This document shows positions 1-10,857 of a stretch of DNA of 64,000 bases, in pieces (position 1 is the stretch's first letter; each line of letters opens with the position of its first letter). The position numbers and the translations under genes are program-made. The DNA is from Diphasiastrum complanatum. Taxonomy: Eukaryota > Streptophyta > Lycopodiopsida > Lycopodiales > Lycopodiaceae. The DNA is taken from positions 32,347 to 96,346 of the forward strand of contig MU831931.1 of assembly GCA_029204225.1 (NCBI GenBank), given 5' to 3'. Below the pieces are notes generated by a model that worked only from the letters and a program-made list of their open reading frames with translations, ran no database searches and was not told where the DNA came from.

Positions 1-1910
1 TGTACAGGCTAATTCTTTCTATGTGTGGCTACTCGGCTAACCCAAGTAGCCAGCTACGGGATCAGTGCCCGATCAATATATCCTAACGGGTCATGTCCCG
101 ATCACAACCATATACAATAAACCAAATAAACTGTACGGTAATTACATTATCACATTTAGAGCTTATACTAATGAATCAGACCAAAACCGATTTTTAACTC
201 TCTCCCTTAAGCTCAAATGTGATAAGAGTGAAAAACAATAATTTGTAGCAATGTCTGGAGTGTCCAAAAGATGTTTGACTCACAAAGTATCATGCAAACA
301 CAATGCTCATACAGAGAGTCTACCATACTCTCGACCAACTGACTCATCTCCAATCCGACTTGAACACAAGTGGACCACATGAGAGACATGGCTCAAACTG
401 AAAAAATCCCACTGCCACCATGAGACTTACATCCTCCATCTAGCTAGGCTAACATCCTATCAGACAATTACAAGCACAGACCTGTAAAGCTGACATAAAT
501 GAGCAACTGAGGCTCAACCTGAGGAAATATTAATGCCACCATAAGATTGCACCCTCACCAGATAGACAGCTAGTAGACAATGACAAGTCAATGAGCATAA
601 AATGACTACTTTGTTTCACTATAGCAAATGCACAACCACATAAAACTCTGACTTAGATCTAGACTCTCGTGACAAGGCAACATGCAAGCCCACACACACT
701 CATGCAAACCAATACGAATGATAAAGCGTCAAATACATGACCAAGGCCTGCCCATAAGTGGTGTCCTGTCGTACCAACACCTGTGCCATTTGTAGATCCG
801 CTACTACACCACTGGTCACCAAATCAGGTCCTCAACCATGGCCTGCACCTCTACCAAGATGCTCTCACGTCCAAGCATATCCAACTATCCAATAAGTCTT
901 GAAAGCTGATCCCCATCCATTCTCCATGCACTAAGCACAAGAGTCTACCAAGGACTCAATGAATGAATGTACACAAACCTCACCATAGGCTATACCTGAG
1001 TAGCTTGCCTATCTCCCAAAGATATTGATGATGATTTGCCTCTCCTACATCCCATGTAGGATCAACTTCCCATGCTTGACGTTGCCAACACTGATTTGAC
1101 CAGTACATAGGCCTCCCACCAAGGAGCCTATCTTTCTAATGTATCCATCATGTCAACCAAACCAAATCAAATACACTCTAAATCCACTGTCATGATGAGA
1201 AACTCACCCACGATCCATAGCATATCAGGTAGGATAGCTCCAGAACCCTGTACCCTGTCCCATCTGATCACCAAGTATCCATTACCCACTGATAGCTCCC
1301 GAAGAATCTGTCCACCTATAGTGCAACTAGACTCCAACTGGATCTAACCAAAAACTGCATCCTGCTTACCAAATAATGATGGATAGAAACAACATGTGAC
1401 GCCAACCTGGAGACTACCGTGCATATGACCATGCAGCTCACCTGATTACTCGCCAAAGTATCAGTTGTCACTCCCTGAGCAACCATCTCCATCCTTGTCA
1501 GCTCACAACCATGGGCATGCTGGATCCACATCACACTGTAATGCACTCCATGCCCTCAGGATATGTACCACCACTGGGTACACTCCATGCCACCTACTTT
1601 CAAGTAGGCTTGAACCGTCTCTAGGTCATCACATGATGCACCAGCTAAAGAACATCGTCCATACATCAAATGACATATCATACCTGAGCAACTGTAGCAT
1701 CTCCCTGAGTGCCACCCCAATGGACTCGTCATCCACATATTATGCTCACCTGATGTCTCCAATCCTAGTCACCATCTTGCTAGACAAGCCAAACTCCAAA
1801 GCATCACCTGCTCCACTTGGCTCCTAACATCTGCTCACTCTCCCTGGCTATGTGCCACCTGACACCATGCCATCGCAAGCCTGTCCCTGAGTCGCCGTTC
1901 ATGGGATCCT
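1..1910. other. Unassigned, probably decayed repeat
   Basis: No convincing coding frame was found. The longest open frame (plus, 1465-1827) shows no motif I recognise. On the minus strand two related blocks, around 400-450 and 500-560, share a short CATGGTGGCA-like core followed by a TTTCAG/CTCAG stretch, which suggests old duplicated transposon sequence. This stretch forms the outer flank of the Copia LTR that begins at 1911. Confidence 0.4.
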
Positions 1911-2592
1911 TGTAAAAATTACAGCAAATAAGGATCCTAAAACACTTGAAATGATGAGGTAAACAATAGATTATGATTTCATAAGATTAGCACAAGTTGA
2001 ACCATCAAAATCCATCAAAAATCTATGCTTGAACCTCACTAAATGGCCCAAATCCTTGAAGAAAGCTTCACACGTGTGAAAGTACGGCCTCCCACAGTCT
2101 GAGTACTGTACACCAGACCTACATTCAATCCTATAATCATTAGTAATCACAAATACTCAAACAATTATGAACATAGAGAGCAATTGCACCATTATGAGAG
2201 AAAAATCATGAAATTGCTTGATTGATTTTGGTGAGATATCATCACCTATATATACATGATCCATCATGGTTTTGGGCAGGTATGAGTAGCCCTAAACCTA
2301 TCCCTAATGCTAATTTTGGTGGATCTTTCATCCCTACCAAGTTAGGGTTGGAATCTTGGAGATCCCTCAACAATGCAAAAACTACCAAAAATAGCTCCTA
2401 TTTTTTCTCCCTTGTATCTAAGCATAATTTGGACTCATTCCAAAGGTTCTAACACTTAGGTCTACTTGAGAACATCCTTATGAATGGAATCCTATGCTAT
2501 TTGGCATGTGTGACAAGCCACATCATGACCATCTAACTATTTACAAGTCATATGACCAAAACTAGTCAAGCTAGAATTGTGAATTTTTAACA
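1911..2592 (-). repeat. 3' LTR of Copia-1
   Basis: On the minus strand the LTR begins TGTTAAAAATTC at 2592 and ends AATTTTTACA at 1911, giving matched inverted ends around TG...CA. Length is about 682 bp. It directly follows a purine tract after the pol stop. It contains the palindrome TTCACACGTGTGAA at 2067-2080, also present in the LTR of Copia-2. Confidence 0.75.
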
Positions 2593-2604
2593 CTCCTCCT
2601 CACT
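2593..2604 (-). other. Polypurine tract of Copia-1
   Basis: The minus strand reads GTGAGGAGGAG immediately before the LTR start and just after the pol stop at 2607. This is the expected place and composition for the plus-strand primer of reverse transcription. Confidence 0.7.
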
Positions 2605-2606
2605 AT

Positions 2607-5345
2607 CTAGCTTGGTTCAATCATTGCTTTACTAATCACTCCAAGTGATGATCTGAACTTCATAAAAGGTGTCTTTTGAAGTGGTTTAGTAAGTAGATCA
2701 GCTACACATTCATTGCTTGTAACATGCTCCAAAGCAATCTCCTTGGCTTGCACCATTTCTCTCACAAAGTGATGGCATATCTCAATGTGCTTAGATCTTG
2801 CATGGAAGATTGGGTTAGATGCAAGGTGTTGGGCTGATATATTGTCATTGTAGATGATTGGTGCCTCCTCTGAATCCATGATCTTTAGTTCCACCAATAA
2901 TCTCTTGATCCAAAGTACCTCCTTTGTAGTGGTTGTCAAAGCTTTGTACTCGGCCTCGGTTGAAGATAGAGATATAGTTTCTTGCTTTTTTGAAAGCCAT
3001 GAAACCACACCTTCTCCTATGAAAGTTGAATAGGCACTTGTTGATTTCCTATCCCTCTTGTCCCCTGCAAAATCTGAATCACTAAATGCATGAAGGTTAA
3101 TCACATCTCCTCTATATAGAATCCCAAAATCCAATGTACCCGAGATGTATCTTAGAATCCTCTTAGCCTTTTTCCAATGGATATTCAATGGCTTTTGCAT
3201 GGATTGGCTCAACCTACATACACTAAAGCTAAGATTTGGTCTAGTTATAGTGATCCACATTAAGGAACCTATAAGTTGCCTAAACAAAGTGATGTCCATG
3301 AAAGATCTTTCATCATCTTCATTTGGCACTTTTACATCTTGCTCCATTGGTGTGTCAACACTTTTGCATACTTCCATCTTAAACTTCTTCAAAAGACTTT
3401 GAGCATAGTTTACTTGACTTATAAAGATAAAATCAGACCCTCTAAGTACTTCTATGCCTAAGATGAAGTGAAGACACCCTAGATCTACCATCTTGAACTC
3501 TAAGGATAGATCTATCTTGATTTTTTCAATACCATCAACACTATTTCCACTAATGATGATGTCATCTACATAAATGAGTAAAAGTACAATACCAACATCA
3601 TCAAACTTAATGTAAAGAGTAGGATCATATTCACTTTGAACAAAAGAAAGTGAAATAAGATAGCAATGTAGTCTTGAATTCCAAGATCTCGAGGCTTGCT
3701 TCAAGCCATAGATGCTTCTTTGGAGATGGCATACTTTGTTCTCCATTCCATGCTTGATGAACCCTTGTGGCTGCTCCATATAGATATCCTCTTCCAAAAA
3801 ACCATTCAAGAAAGCATTAGAGACATCCATTTGACATAGAATCCATCCAAAATGTGATGCAAGTGCAATGATTAGTCTTATTGTGACCATCTTGGCCACG
3901 GGTGCAAAAGTTTCCTCATAGTCTATCCCTCTCTCTTGAGCATAACCTTTTGCAACTAATCTTGCTTTATGTTTGTTAACACTCCCATTTGCATTCAACT
4001 TAAGCTTGAAGACCCACTTGCATCCTATTACATTCCTTTGAGGTCTCTCAACAAGCAACCAAGTTTCATTCTCAATCAAGGCATCATACTCATCCAACAT
4101 AGCTTTATACCATTCTTTGGAGTTCAATGCATCTTCAACATTAGACGGTTCTTCAAAACTAGATAAAGCATAAGAAGTGGATGAGATACCCTCAACTTGC
4201 TGTCCTTTGTCTTGATATGTGAGCCTTGATGGCTCCACTTTTGCCCTTGAAGATCTCCTTGGTGTGATAGGTGGGTTTGGTGCTTGCTCCTCCATGAGCT
4301 CCTCCTCAAAACCAAGATCTTGCTCCTCGGCCATCTTCTTCTTGATTGTTGGAGCACTTGAGCCTTCTTCAAGCATATGCATATGATGTTCATCAAAGAT
4401 GACATCCCTTGAAACAACAAATTTGTTCAAGGATGGGAGATAGACTTTGTAGCCCTTGCTTGAGCTTGCATATCCAAGCATGATCCCTCTTGTGGAAGAT
4501 GGATCCTCCTTGGTTCTTGTTTCCAATGGCACATGCACATAACATATACACCCAAAAACTTTCAAGTGATTAAGATTGGGTTTCTTTCCATACAACATCT
4601 CATAAGGAGTTTTTCCTTCAATTGCTTTGCAAGACACCCTATTCATCAAGTAGTTTGCACATACAAGAGACTCACCCCAAAAGGATTTGGGCAAACAAGC
4701 ATCTAATCTTAAAGCCTTAGAACATTCACATAATGTTCTATTCCTTCTTTCAGCAACTCCATTTTGTTGAGGAGTGTAAGGACAAGAAATCTCTTTCTTG
4801 ATCCCTTCCTCCTCACAAAAGGCCTTGAACTCATTGGAGATGAATTCTCCACCATTGTCACTTCTAAGAATCTTGATGCTATGATTATGATGCTTTTCCA
4901 CAAACAACTTGAACTTTACAAAAGTATCATATACTTGAGACTTGAAGGAAAGTAAGAACACCCAACAATATCTTGAGTAGTCATCAATGAAGGTTAAAAA
5001 CATGGATGAACCTCCATTAGATTTGGTGCTAGCAATGTGCACATCCGAGTGTATGAGTTCAAGAGGATGAGATGACTTTGTGATGGAGTTAGGAAACACC
5101 TTCTTATGTGCCTTGGATAAGGCACAAGCTTCACAAACCTTGTCTTCCTTCCCAATAGACCTTGGTAGGCCTAAAGCATACTCCTCCTTGACCATAGCCT
5201 CCATGGAACCCGAGTTGACATGTCCAAGTCTTTTGTGCCATAAAGTAAAGGTAGATATCTTGCTCTTCTCGGCCAACATGACAACATTAGTATTCACAAA
5301 TGCATCCAGCTTATAAAGTTTGCCAAGTCTAGCGCCCTTAGCCAC
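2607..5345 (-). CDS. Copia pol: integrase, reverse transcriptase, RNase H (truncated)
   Basis: This 912-codon frame starts inside the pre-integrase zinc-binding region (WHKRLGH, then CEACALSK). It continues through the integrase core, with LIHSD, FIDDYSR and RSDNGGEF supplying the acidic residues. The linker ends at a KWVFKLK entry into reverse transcriptase, which has the IYVDDIIISG active site near residue 580. Copia RNase H follows (SDSDFAGD, SLSSTEAEY, ARSKHIEI). The same frame runs upstream of the first Met to about 5430, where a stop occurs. Gag and protease are missing, so the product could not drive retrotransposition alone. No internal stop or frameshift is visible. Confidence 0.88.
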   Translation of the reverse strand: MAKGARLGKLYKLDAFVNTNVVMLAEKSKISTFTLWHKRLGHVNSGSMEAMVKEEYALGLPRSIGKEDKVCEACALSKAHKKVFPNSITKSSHPLELIHSDVHIASTKSNGGSSMFLTFIDDYSRYCWVFLLSFKSQVYDTFVKFKLFVEKHHNHSIKILRSDNGGEFISNEFKAFCEEEGIKKEISCPYTPQQNGVAERRNRTLCECSKALRLDACLPKSFWGESLVCANYLMNRVSCKAIEGKTPYEMLYGKKPNLNHLKVFGCICYVHVPLETRTKEDPSSTRGIMLGYASSSKGYKVYLPSLNKFVVSRDVIFDEHHMHMLEEGSSAPTIKKKMAEEQDLGFEEELMEEQAPNPPITPRRSSRAKVEPSRLTYQDKGQQVEGISSTSYALSSFEEPSNVEDALNSKEWYKAMLDEYDALIENETWLLVERPQRNVIGCKWVFKLKLNANGSVNKHKARLVAKGYAQERGIDYEETFAPVAKMVTIRLIIALASHFGWILCQMDVSNAFLNGFLEEDIYMEQPQGFIKHGMENKVCHLQRSIYGLKQASRSWNSRLHCYLISLSFVQSEYDPTLYIKFDDVGIVLLLIYVDDIIISGNSVDGIEKIKIDLSLEFKMVDLGCLHFILGIEVLRGSDFIFISQVNYAQSLLKKFKMEVCKSVDTPMEQDVKVPNEDDERSFMDITLFRQLIGSLMWITITRPNLSFSVCRLSQSMQKPLNIHWKKAKRILRYISGTLDFGILYRGDVINLHAFSDSDFAGDKRDRKSTSAYSTFIGEGVVSWLSKKQETISLSSTEAEYKALTTTTKEVLWIKRLLVELKIMDSEEAPIIYNDNISAQHLASNPIFHARSKHIEICHHFVREMVQAKEIALEHVTSNECVADLLTKPLQKTPFMKFRSSLGVISKAMIEPS

Positions 5346-5440
5346 TATCTTACCCTTCTTCTTGATGAAACATTCACTTGAAGCAAAGTCAACATTGAAA
5401 CCATTGTCTTGTGAGTAAGGGGCGCAGCAAGATTGAACTT

Positions 5441-6067
5441 CATGTTACTTTCCTGATACTATTTGCATAGCCTATAGAATGCAATAAATCTAGTGATGAA
5501 TCAGTCCCCTAGCAACCTGTCGCTCTTCATTTTCGAAAATGAAGATCTAAAAAAATGAAGCAAGATTAATCTGTAGCTCCGCACCCTGATTCTAAGCAGC
5601 AACAATCTATAAAAATGCAACTAAAATGTGCTTCTCAGTCTTTCTCAGTTTGCACATATCTTGTTGGCAGATCCTGTGCTTGGAAGGATTTGTCTACTGG
5701 TTTTTTGTTCTTCTTACTTCTTCTTCTGCCTGTCAGCAGAGACAATGAGCTCTTGCTAAAGTTATTCTTTCTTGTTTAAAGCCCAAAATCAGGCAGAAGC
5801 GATAGATTATCTTTGTAGTATTTTGTCCTGATGTCTGTCAGAGGACAACTCAGGGTCGTTCTCTCTTTAAAGCACTCACATTCAAACAGAGATGCAAGCC
5901 ATGAACATTCATTTACAGATCAGCATGCAGCCCAAATGAACATTCAATAGTTTCTACAGCTACCTACTCTAAAGACGAACTGAATCAGATCCTACACATT
6001 ACTAAAATTGAGCTACACCTAGATTAATCCACAAAGCTGAAACAAGAAATTAATCTACTGCATTTTA
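5441..6067. other. Unassigned spacer between two Copia elements
   Basis: This is AT-rich sequence with no coding frame. It begins where Copia-1 homology ends and stops at the 5' LTR of Copia-2. It may be older repeat into which Copia-2 inserted. No motif was recognised. Confidence 0.5.
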
Positions 6068-6722
6068 TGTGAAAATTGTCAACATTTCCTAGCTAGTTTG
6101 AGGCCTAAATTGGCTAAAATTGTAAATAGTTTTGGTTCTGGAGTTTCACACGTGTGAACCAGGCCACAATGTTTTTATTTACTGTATTTTTTCAGTATGA
6201 TGAAGTGTCAAACTTCATACCCTTCAAAATGAGACCATTTTGATGTATTTTGGTCATATAAGCCATTTTTAGCTATTTTTCCTATATAGGGAATATCTAG
6301 GGTCAAGTACCTTCTAGAGAGAGGAGAGAGAGTCATCTTCCTCATCCATAAATAGTAGGGAAGTCGTGGAGAACAGGTTGGAGAAACCTTTTGTATGCTT
6401 CATTGAGATCAATAGATCATTGTCATTGTTTCTTCCTCCATTGAGAGCATTGTTGTGTGTATTGTCTTCAAGCTATTGTGTATGATCTTAGGTGCTTTCC
6501 AAAAGTGGTAGGCTGATGTATTATGGACTGTATAATGCTATTTTGGGCCGCACTTGATGTTTATGGAAGTTTCCATTTGTGATAAATGCTTTTTGATCAA
6601 GTTCTTTGCATTCTAGGTAGCATAGAATGTGTTGCCAATTCCTAGCTTATGTAGTTTGGAGTGCAAGCATTCAAGCCAATGATCTTGGAGTTTAGATCCA
6701 CTTAGGATCTGTATTTTTCACA
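6068..6722 (+). repeat. 5' LTR of Copia-2
   Basis: The LTR starts TGTGAAAATTGTC and ends GTATTTTTCACA, so the first and last bases form matching inverted ends. Length is 655 bp. A primer-binding site follows with no gap. It carries TTCACACGTGTGAA at 6145-6158, a palindrome with a CACGTG core. Confidence 0.82.
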
Positions 6723-6737
6723 TGGTATCAGAGCTGG
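6723..6737 (+). other. Primer-binding site, initiator Met tRNA type
   Basis: TGGTATCAGAGCTGG directly abuts the LTR end. TGGTATCAGAGC is the standard plant Copia primer site complementary to the 3' end of initiator methionine tRNA. Confidence 0.9.
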
Positions 6738-7894
6738 TTGGCTTCTATTTACAGTAAGTATTCCATTTTTGGTGATATTTGGATGTTTGATCAAGTTCTA
6801 GCATGATTTTGCATTGCTTTGTTGATCAAATCTTACTAACCTTTGTTTTGTGAGTTGAACTTGTGGATCAAAAGCATATTTCAGGTCTATTGAAGATCAG
6901 AGGCTGAAAAGAAACTATTTTGGATCAGATCATAACACCTAATCATTTGTGATTGTGAGGCTTGTGCATATTCAATACTAACAATGTTCTTTTCAATCCT
7001 ATTGTTGACAATCTCCATTCTTGGATGAACACTCTCCTTAAGTGGATGAAACTTCTCCTTAAGTGGATGACAAATGCTCTTTTGAGTGAGTTGTAATTCT
7101 CCTAAAGGCTGAGCAAAGCTCCTATTTGGATGAAAGATCCCCTTTTTTGGGTGAACATATTGTAAGCTCCATTGTGAAGAGCATATTGTAAAGATTGTCA
7201 TCAATTTTGGCATAAATTTTGGTGTACTTTGTTGAGCATGTAAGTAACTCTCCTTATGTAATTTGATTGGAGCATTTGCTGGAAGGTGTTAACCATTATG
7301 CAAGTGTGTTTTCAGGTTCTTAACAGGTTGAGGAACATTCTCATGTGAAGTGATCTTAGATCTACATCTAAACACCAAGATTTGACAAGATAGTGAAGCT
7401 AGTCTTATGATTCACTAAGTGTGCTCATTCATTCACCTCTAAATCTTGTATTTATCACTTGCTGGAGTTTATAAACTTTTAGAAGTGTGGTTTACATGTG
7501 GTTTTACAGGTTGAATCAATATCTTAGTGTGTTGATCATATGTTGATCAAGTTTGTTCATTACTAGGTAATCTTGGCATCCTAGTTTTGGGTATTTTCTA
7601 AGAATGCAAGTAACTCTTCACACCATAACTTGATTTGGTCACTTGCTGGAAAGTTTGAGAGCTTAAGCAAGAGTGTGTTCAGGTTGGTTTGATTTTGTAA
7701 TCCATTCTTAGTGTGTGCAAAGTGTTGCATGTGTTTCAATCTTCCTTTCTATGCTTGGAAACCATCTAGGTTCAAGATAGAAGTGTTTTAGGGTCCTAAA
7801 TCTTCATAGATCTCTTTATCTATCATTTGTTGAGAGAAAAGTGAGTGCTAAGTGCTTTAGGACAGAACCTAAAAGTTGAAGAAACATTAGAATC
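6738..7894 (+). other. Copia-2 leader with internal repeats
   Basis: A leader of nearly 1.2 kb separates the primer site from gag. Three imperfect units spaced about 183 bp apart (near 7268, 7455 and 7636) each contain a TTGCTGGA core followed by a TTCAGGTT or TTACAGGTT end. A shorter duplication, CTCCTTAAGTGGATGA, occurs twice near 7030-7065. No coding frame was recognised. Confidence 0.6.
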
Positions 7895-10213
7895 ATGGCT
7901 TCCAATGGTGGGATCATGCTAGAGTCTAGTGAAAGGTTGAGTTCATCAAACTACTCTACTTGGAAAGTGAGGATGGAGTCCTTACTTGAGTTGAATGAAC
8001 TCGTGGACATAGTTGCAGAAATTGAAGAGAGACCTCTCACACTTCAAGAGCAACAAAGGTTTGATAAGAAGGCCAAAAGGGCTCTTCATATCATTAAAAT
8101 GAATGTTACAAATGAACTTCTCAAGGAAGTTGGAAAGTGTCAAAGTGCAAGTGAGGCATGGAATGCCTTAAAGAAGCTCTTTGAATCAAAGTCCACATCT
8201 AGGGTATTGACCCTAAGGAGACAAATATTTTCTAGTAGGCAAAGAGAGGGTGAAAGTGCTCATGCATTTATCTTGAGAGTTAAGTCCCTAAGTGATGATT
8301 TAGCATGCATTGATGAGAACATAAAAGATGGTGAAATAGTCCAAGTTATGTTGAATGGTTTGCTAAATGAACATGCTAACCTTGTGCAAAGTTTTGCCAT
8401 TCAGAGAGTCTTGCCAAGTGTGGTTGACTTGCAAGAAATCTTATTGGCTGAAGAACATAGGTTGCAATCAAAGCTTGATGGTGCATCCTTGCAAGGTGGA
8501 GGTGAAGAGGCTTTCTTCACAAAAGGCAAATTCAAGGGCAAAGGTAAAGGCAAAGGGAAATGGTCCAAAGGTGGTAACTTTGATCATGATGATCACTCTT
8601 CCTCTTCCTCTTCTACTAAGAACAATAAGTCAAAGTTCAAGTGCTTTTATTGTGGGATAAAAGGTCATTTTGCAAATGAATGTTATAAGAAGAAAAGAGA
8701 GCAAGGAGAGAGGCAAGGAAATCTTACAATAGATGAGGAAGAACATAACACATGTGAATCACTTGTTATGACTTCAAGTTTGTTAGCCAACATAGATGAT
8801 AATGATCCTTGGTGGATTGATAGTGGAGCCTCATCTCACATGACAAGACATAAGGAATACTTTACATCCTTATTGACTTATGAGGGAGAAGGTAACATCA
8901 TCTACACTGCAAATGATGGTCAATGTGACATCAAAGGCATAGGCACTATTCCTATTTCCCTTTCAACAAATAGGAAAGCAAATCTTGAAAATGTTTTGTA
9001 CATTCCTTCAATCACTAAGAATTTGCTTAGTGTAAGTCAAATGATTGACAAAGGACTTGATGTGGAGTTCATTGGAGATGCATGTTTGATAAGTAAATGT
9101 GGATCCTTGATTGCTCAAGGTAGGAGGCATGGTAAACTTTTCAAGCTTGATGCATGTGTGATCTCTAATCATGAAGGATGTATGGCTAGGGAGCAATTGA
9201 CAAACCAAGAAGTTTGGCACAAGAGGTTGGGCCATCCCAACTTCAAATCTTTGGAGGTAATGGCAAAGAAAGAGCTTGTTCTTGGTCTCCCTAAAAGTCT
9301 TGTTGCAAACAATAGTGTTTGTGAACATTGTGCCTTGTCCAAATCTCATAGACTTGCTTATTCTAGATCTACTTCTAGATCTAAAGAAGCTTTTCAACTT
9401 GTGCATTCTGATATTCATTCTTCTAGTACAACTAGCAATGGTGGGGCAAAGATGTATGCAACTTTCATTGATGACTTTAGTAGGTATACTTGGATCTATC
9501 TTCTTAAAAGTAAGGATGAAGTGTTTGCTGCATTTGTCAAGTTCAAGAATGAAATGGAAAACCAATTCAATACAAAGATCAAATGCTTAAGATCTGATAA
9601 TGGAGGGGAATACACCTCAAATAGGTTCAAAGACTTTTGTATAGCACATGGGATTAAGAGGGAGATGTCTAGTCCTAGGACTCCACAACAGAATGGAGTG
9701 GCCGAGAGGAAGAATAGAACCCTTTGTGAATGTGCCAAGGCAATGAGACTACATGCTAATCTTGCTAAGTCTTTTTGGGGGGAAGCTTTAGCATGTGCTA
9801 ACTATCTATGTAATAGATGGACAAGTGCTTCCTTGGATGGTAAAACTCCTCATGAGGTTCTTTATGGTAGAAGGCCGAGTGTCAAGCATTGTAGGATCTT
9901 TGGATGTAATGTTTTGTCAATATCACACTTGATGATAGAACTAAAGAAGATCCTTCATCAAAGAAGGGTGTGTTTGTTGGCTATAGTGAAGTAAGCAAGG
10001 CTTACAAAGTGTACATTCCTTCTACAAAGAAAGTTGTCATAAGTAGGGATGTCATCTTTCATGAAGAGAATGTTTCCAATGTTGTTGATGTTGATGTTGA
10101 TGTGCCTACTAATCATCATGATGTGCAAGATGTCTTGGATGAAGATGGAGATGCCACTCCAAAGCAAACTTCAAGGAAGACTCAAAGGCAAAGGGCTAAG
10201 CCATCAAGGCTAA
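7895..10213 (+). pseudogene. Copia-2 gag-pol, frameshifted and 3'-truncated
   Basis: The frame from 7895 encodes a UBN2-type gag (SSNYSTWKVRM near the start), a Gly/Lys-rich linker and a CCHC zinc knuckle (CFYCGIKGHFANEC, near residue 250). Next come an aspartic protease (WWIDSGASSHMT, near residue 308), the pre-integrase finger (WHKRLGH) and the integrase core (LVHSD, FIDDFSRYTW, RSDNGGEY). A one-base loss near 9913 shifts the frame; the correct reading resumes and runs to RAKPSRLT at about 10213. There the sequence switches abruptly to an unrelated Gypsy. Reverse transcriptase, RNase H and the 3' LTR are lost. The start is the only Met placed before the gag domain. Confidence 0.88.
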
Positions 10214-10849
10214 CGCGTACATCCTCATGACGTAAAAGTCCACTTGAATGGTCTTGTTAGCCACGATAATGGGTACATTCTTAAGCCAGCCCTCTGGTTT
10301 GATCACGAAGTTGTTGGCTAGCTTTAGGGTTGTCAAGGTAGCGGGTTCTAGAGTAAAACCATGGCGGTCTGAAAGTTCTAGACTTATGATGTTAACTGTC
10401 GACCCTGCATCAACTATGGCCCCTGAAATGACTAGGCCATCTATGAGTACATCTACCTTAGGGCAGTAGTGATCTAACAAATCTGCATCTACTTTCCCTA
10501 TTGTAGGTGGCTCCAGTGTTCTGATCGTGGGTGGTCTCATCAATCGTTTGACCATGCATTTAATAGTGGGTGACAACTGTACTAGTTGCCAGAGCCCTAT
10601 TTCCAATTTTAGATTCTCTAGGGCTTGACCTAGGTCAATATTCCCTCGCTTCAAGTTTAGGTCTATATCCTTCCTAAACCTGCACGTTCGGGTCATGGCT
10701 ATCTTAGTTTCTAGGCCGGTTTTCTCTTTTCTCGGTCCTAGGAATCTGGGATGTCTACGCCCTTCCAAGATGCTAACCTCACCTTGTTCTTTGGGCAGTG
10801 GATCCTCGTAGATGGGTGTAGGTTCGAATACTGGCTTCTCAATGACCAC
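10214..10849 (-). pseudogene. Gypsy-D aspartic protease, 3'-truncated
   Basis: The minus-strand frame encodes a retropepsin-like domain with DGLVISGAIVDAGSTVNI, where DAGST occupies the catalytic D-S/T-G position, followed by a hydrophobic beta segment (NVPIIVANKTIQVDFYV). The frame ends at the junction with Copia-2, so all of reverse transcriptase and integrase is missing. It overlaps no other gene and follows gag in the usual order. The Ala in the active-site triplet is unusual and may be a decay mutation. Confidence 0.75.
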
Positions 10850-10857
10850 TGGATTAT

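Larger units (their letters stand above)
1911..5440 (-). mobile_element. Copia-1, 5'-truncated LTR retrotransposon
   Basis: The element reads on the minus strand and keeps its 3' LTR, polypurine tract and most of pol. The 5' LTR, primer site, gag and protease are absent. Homology stops near 5440, inside the segment just before the integrase zinc finger. No second LTR copy lies upstream, so target duplications cannot be checked. The body is one long open frame, so the truncation may be fairly recent, or the pol may have decayed slowly. Confidence 0.85.

Noticed and set aside
9008-9565. 185-codon antisense frame inside Copia-2
   Set aside because: It is the shadow of the gag-pol frame on the other strand.
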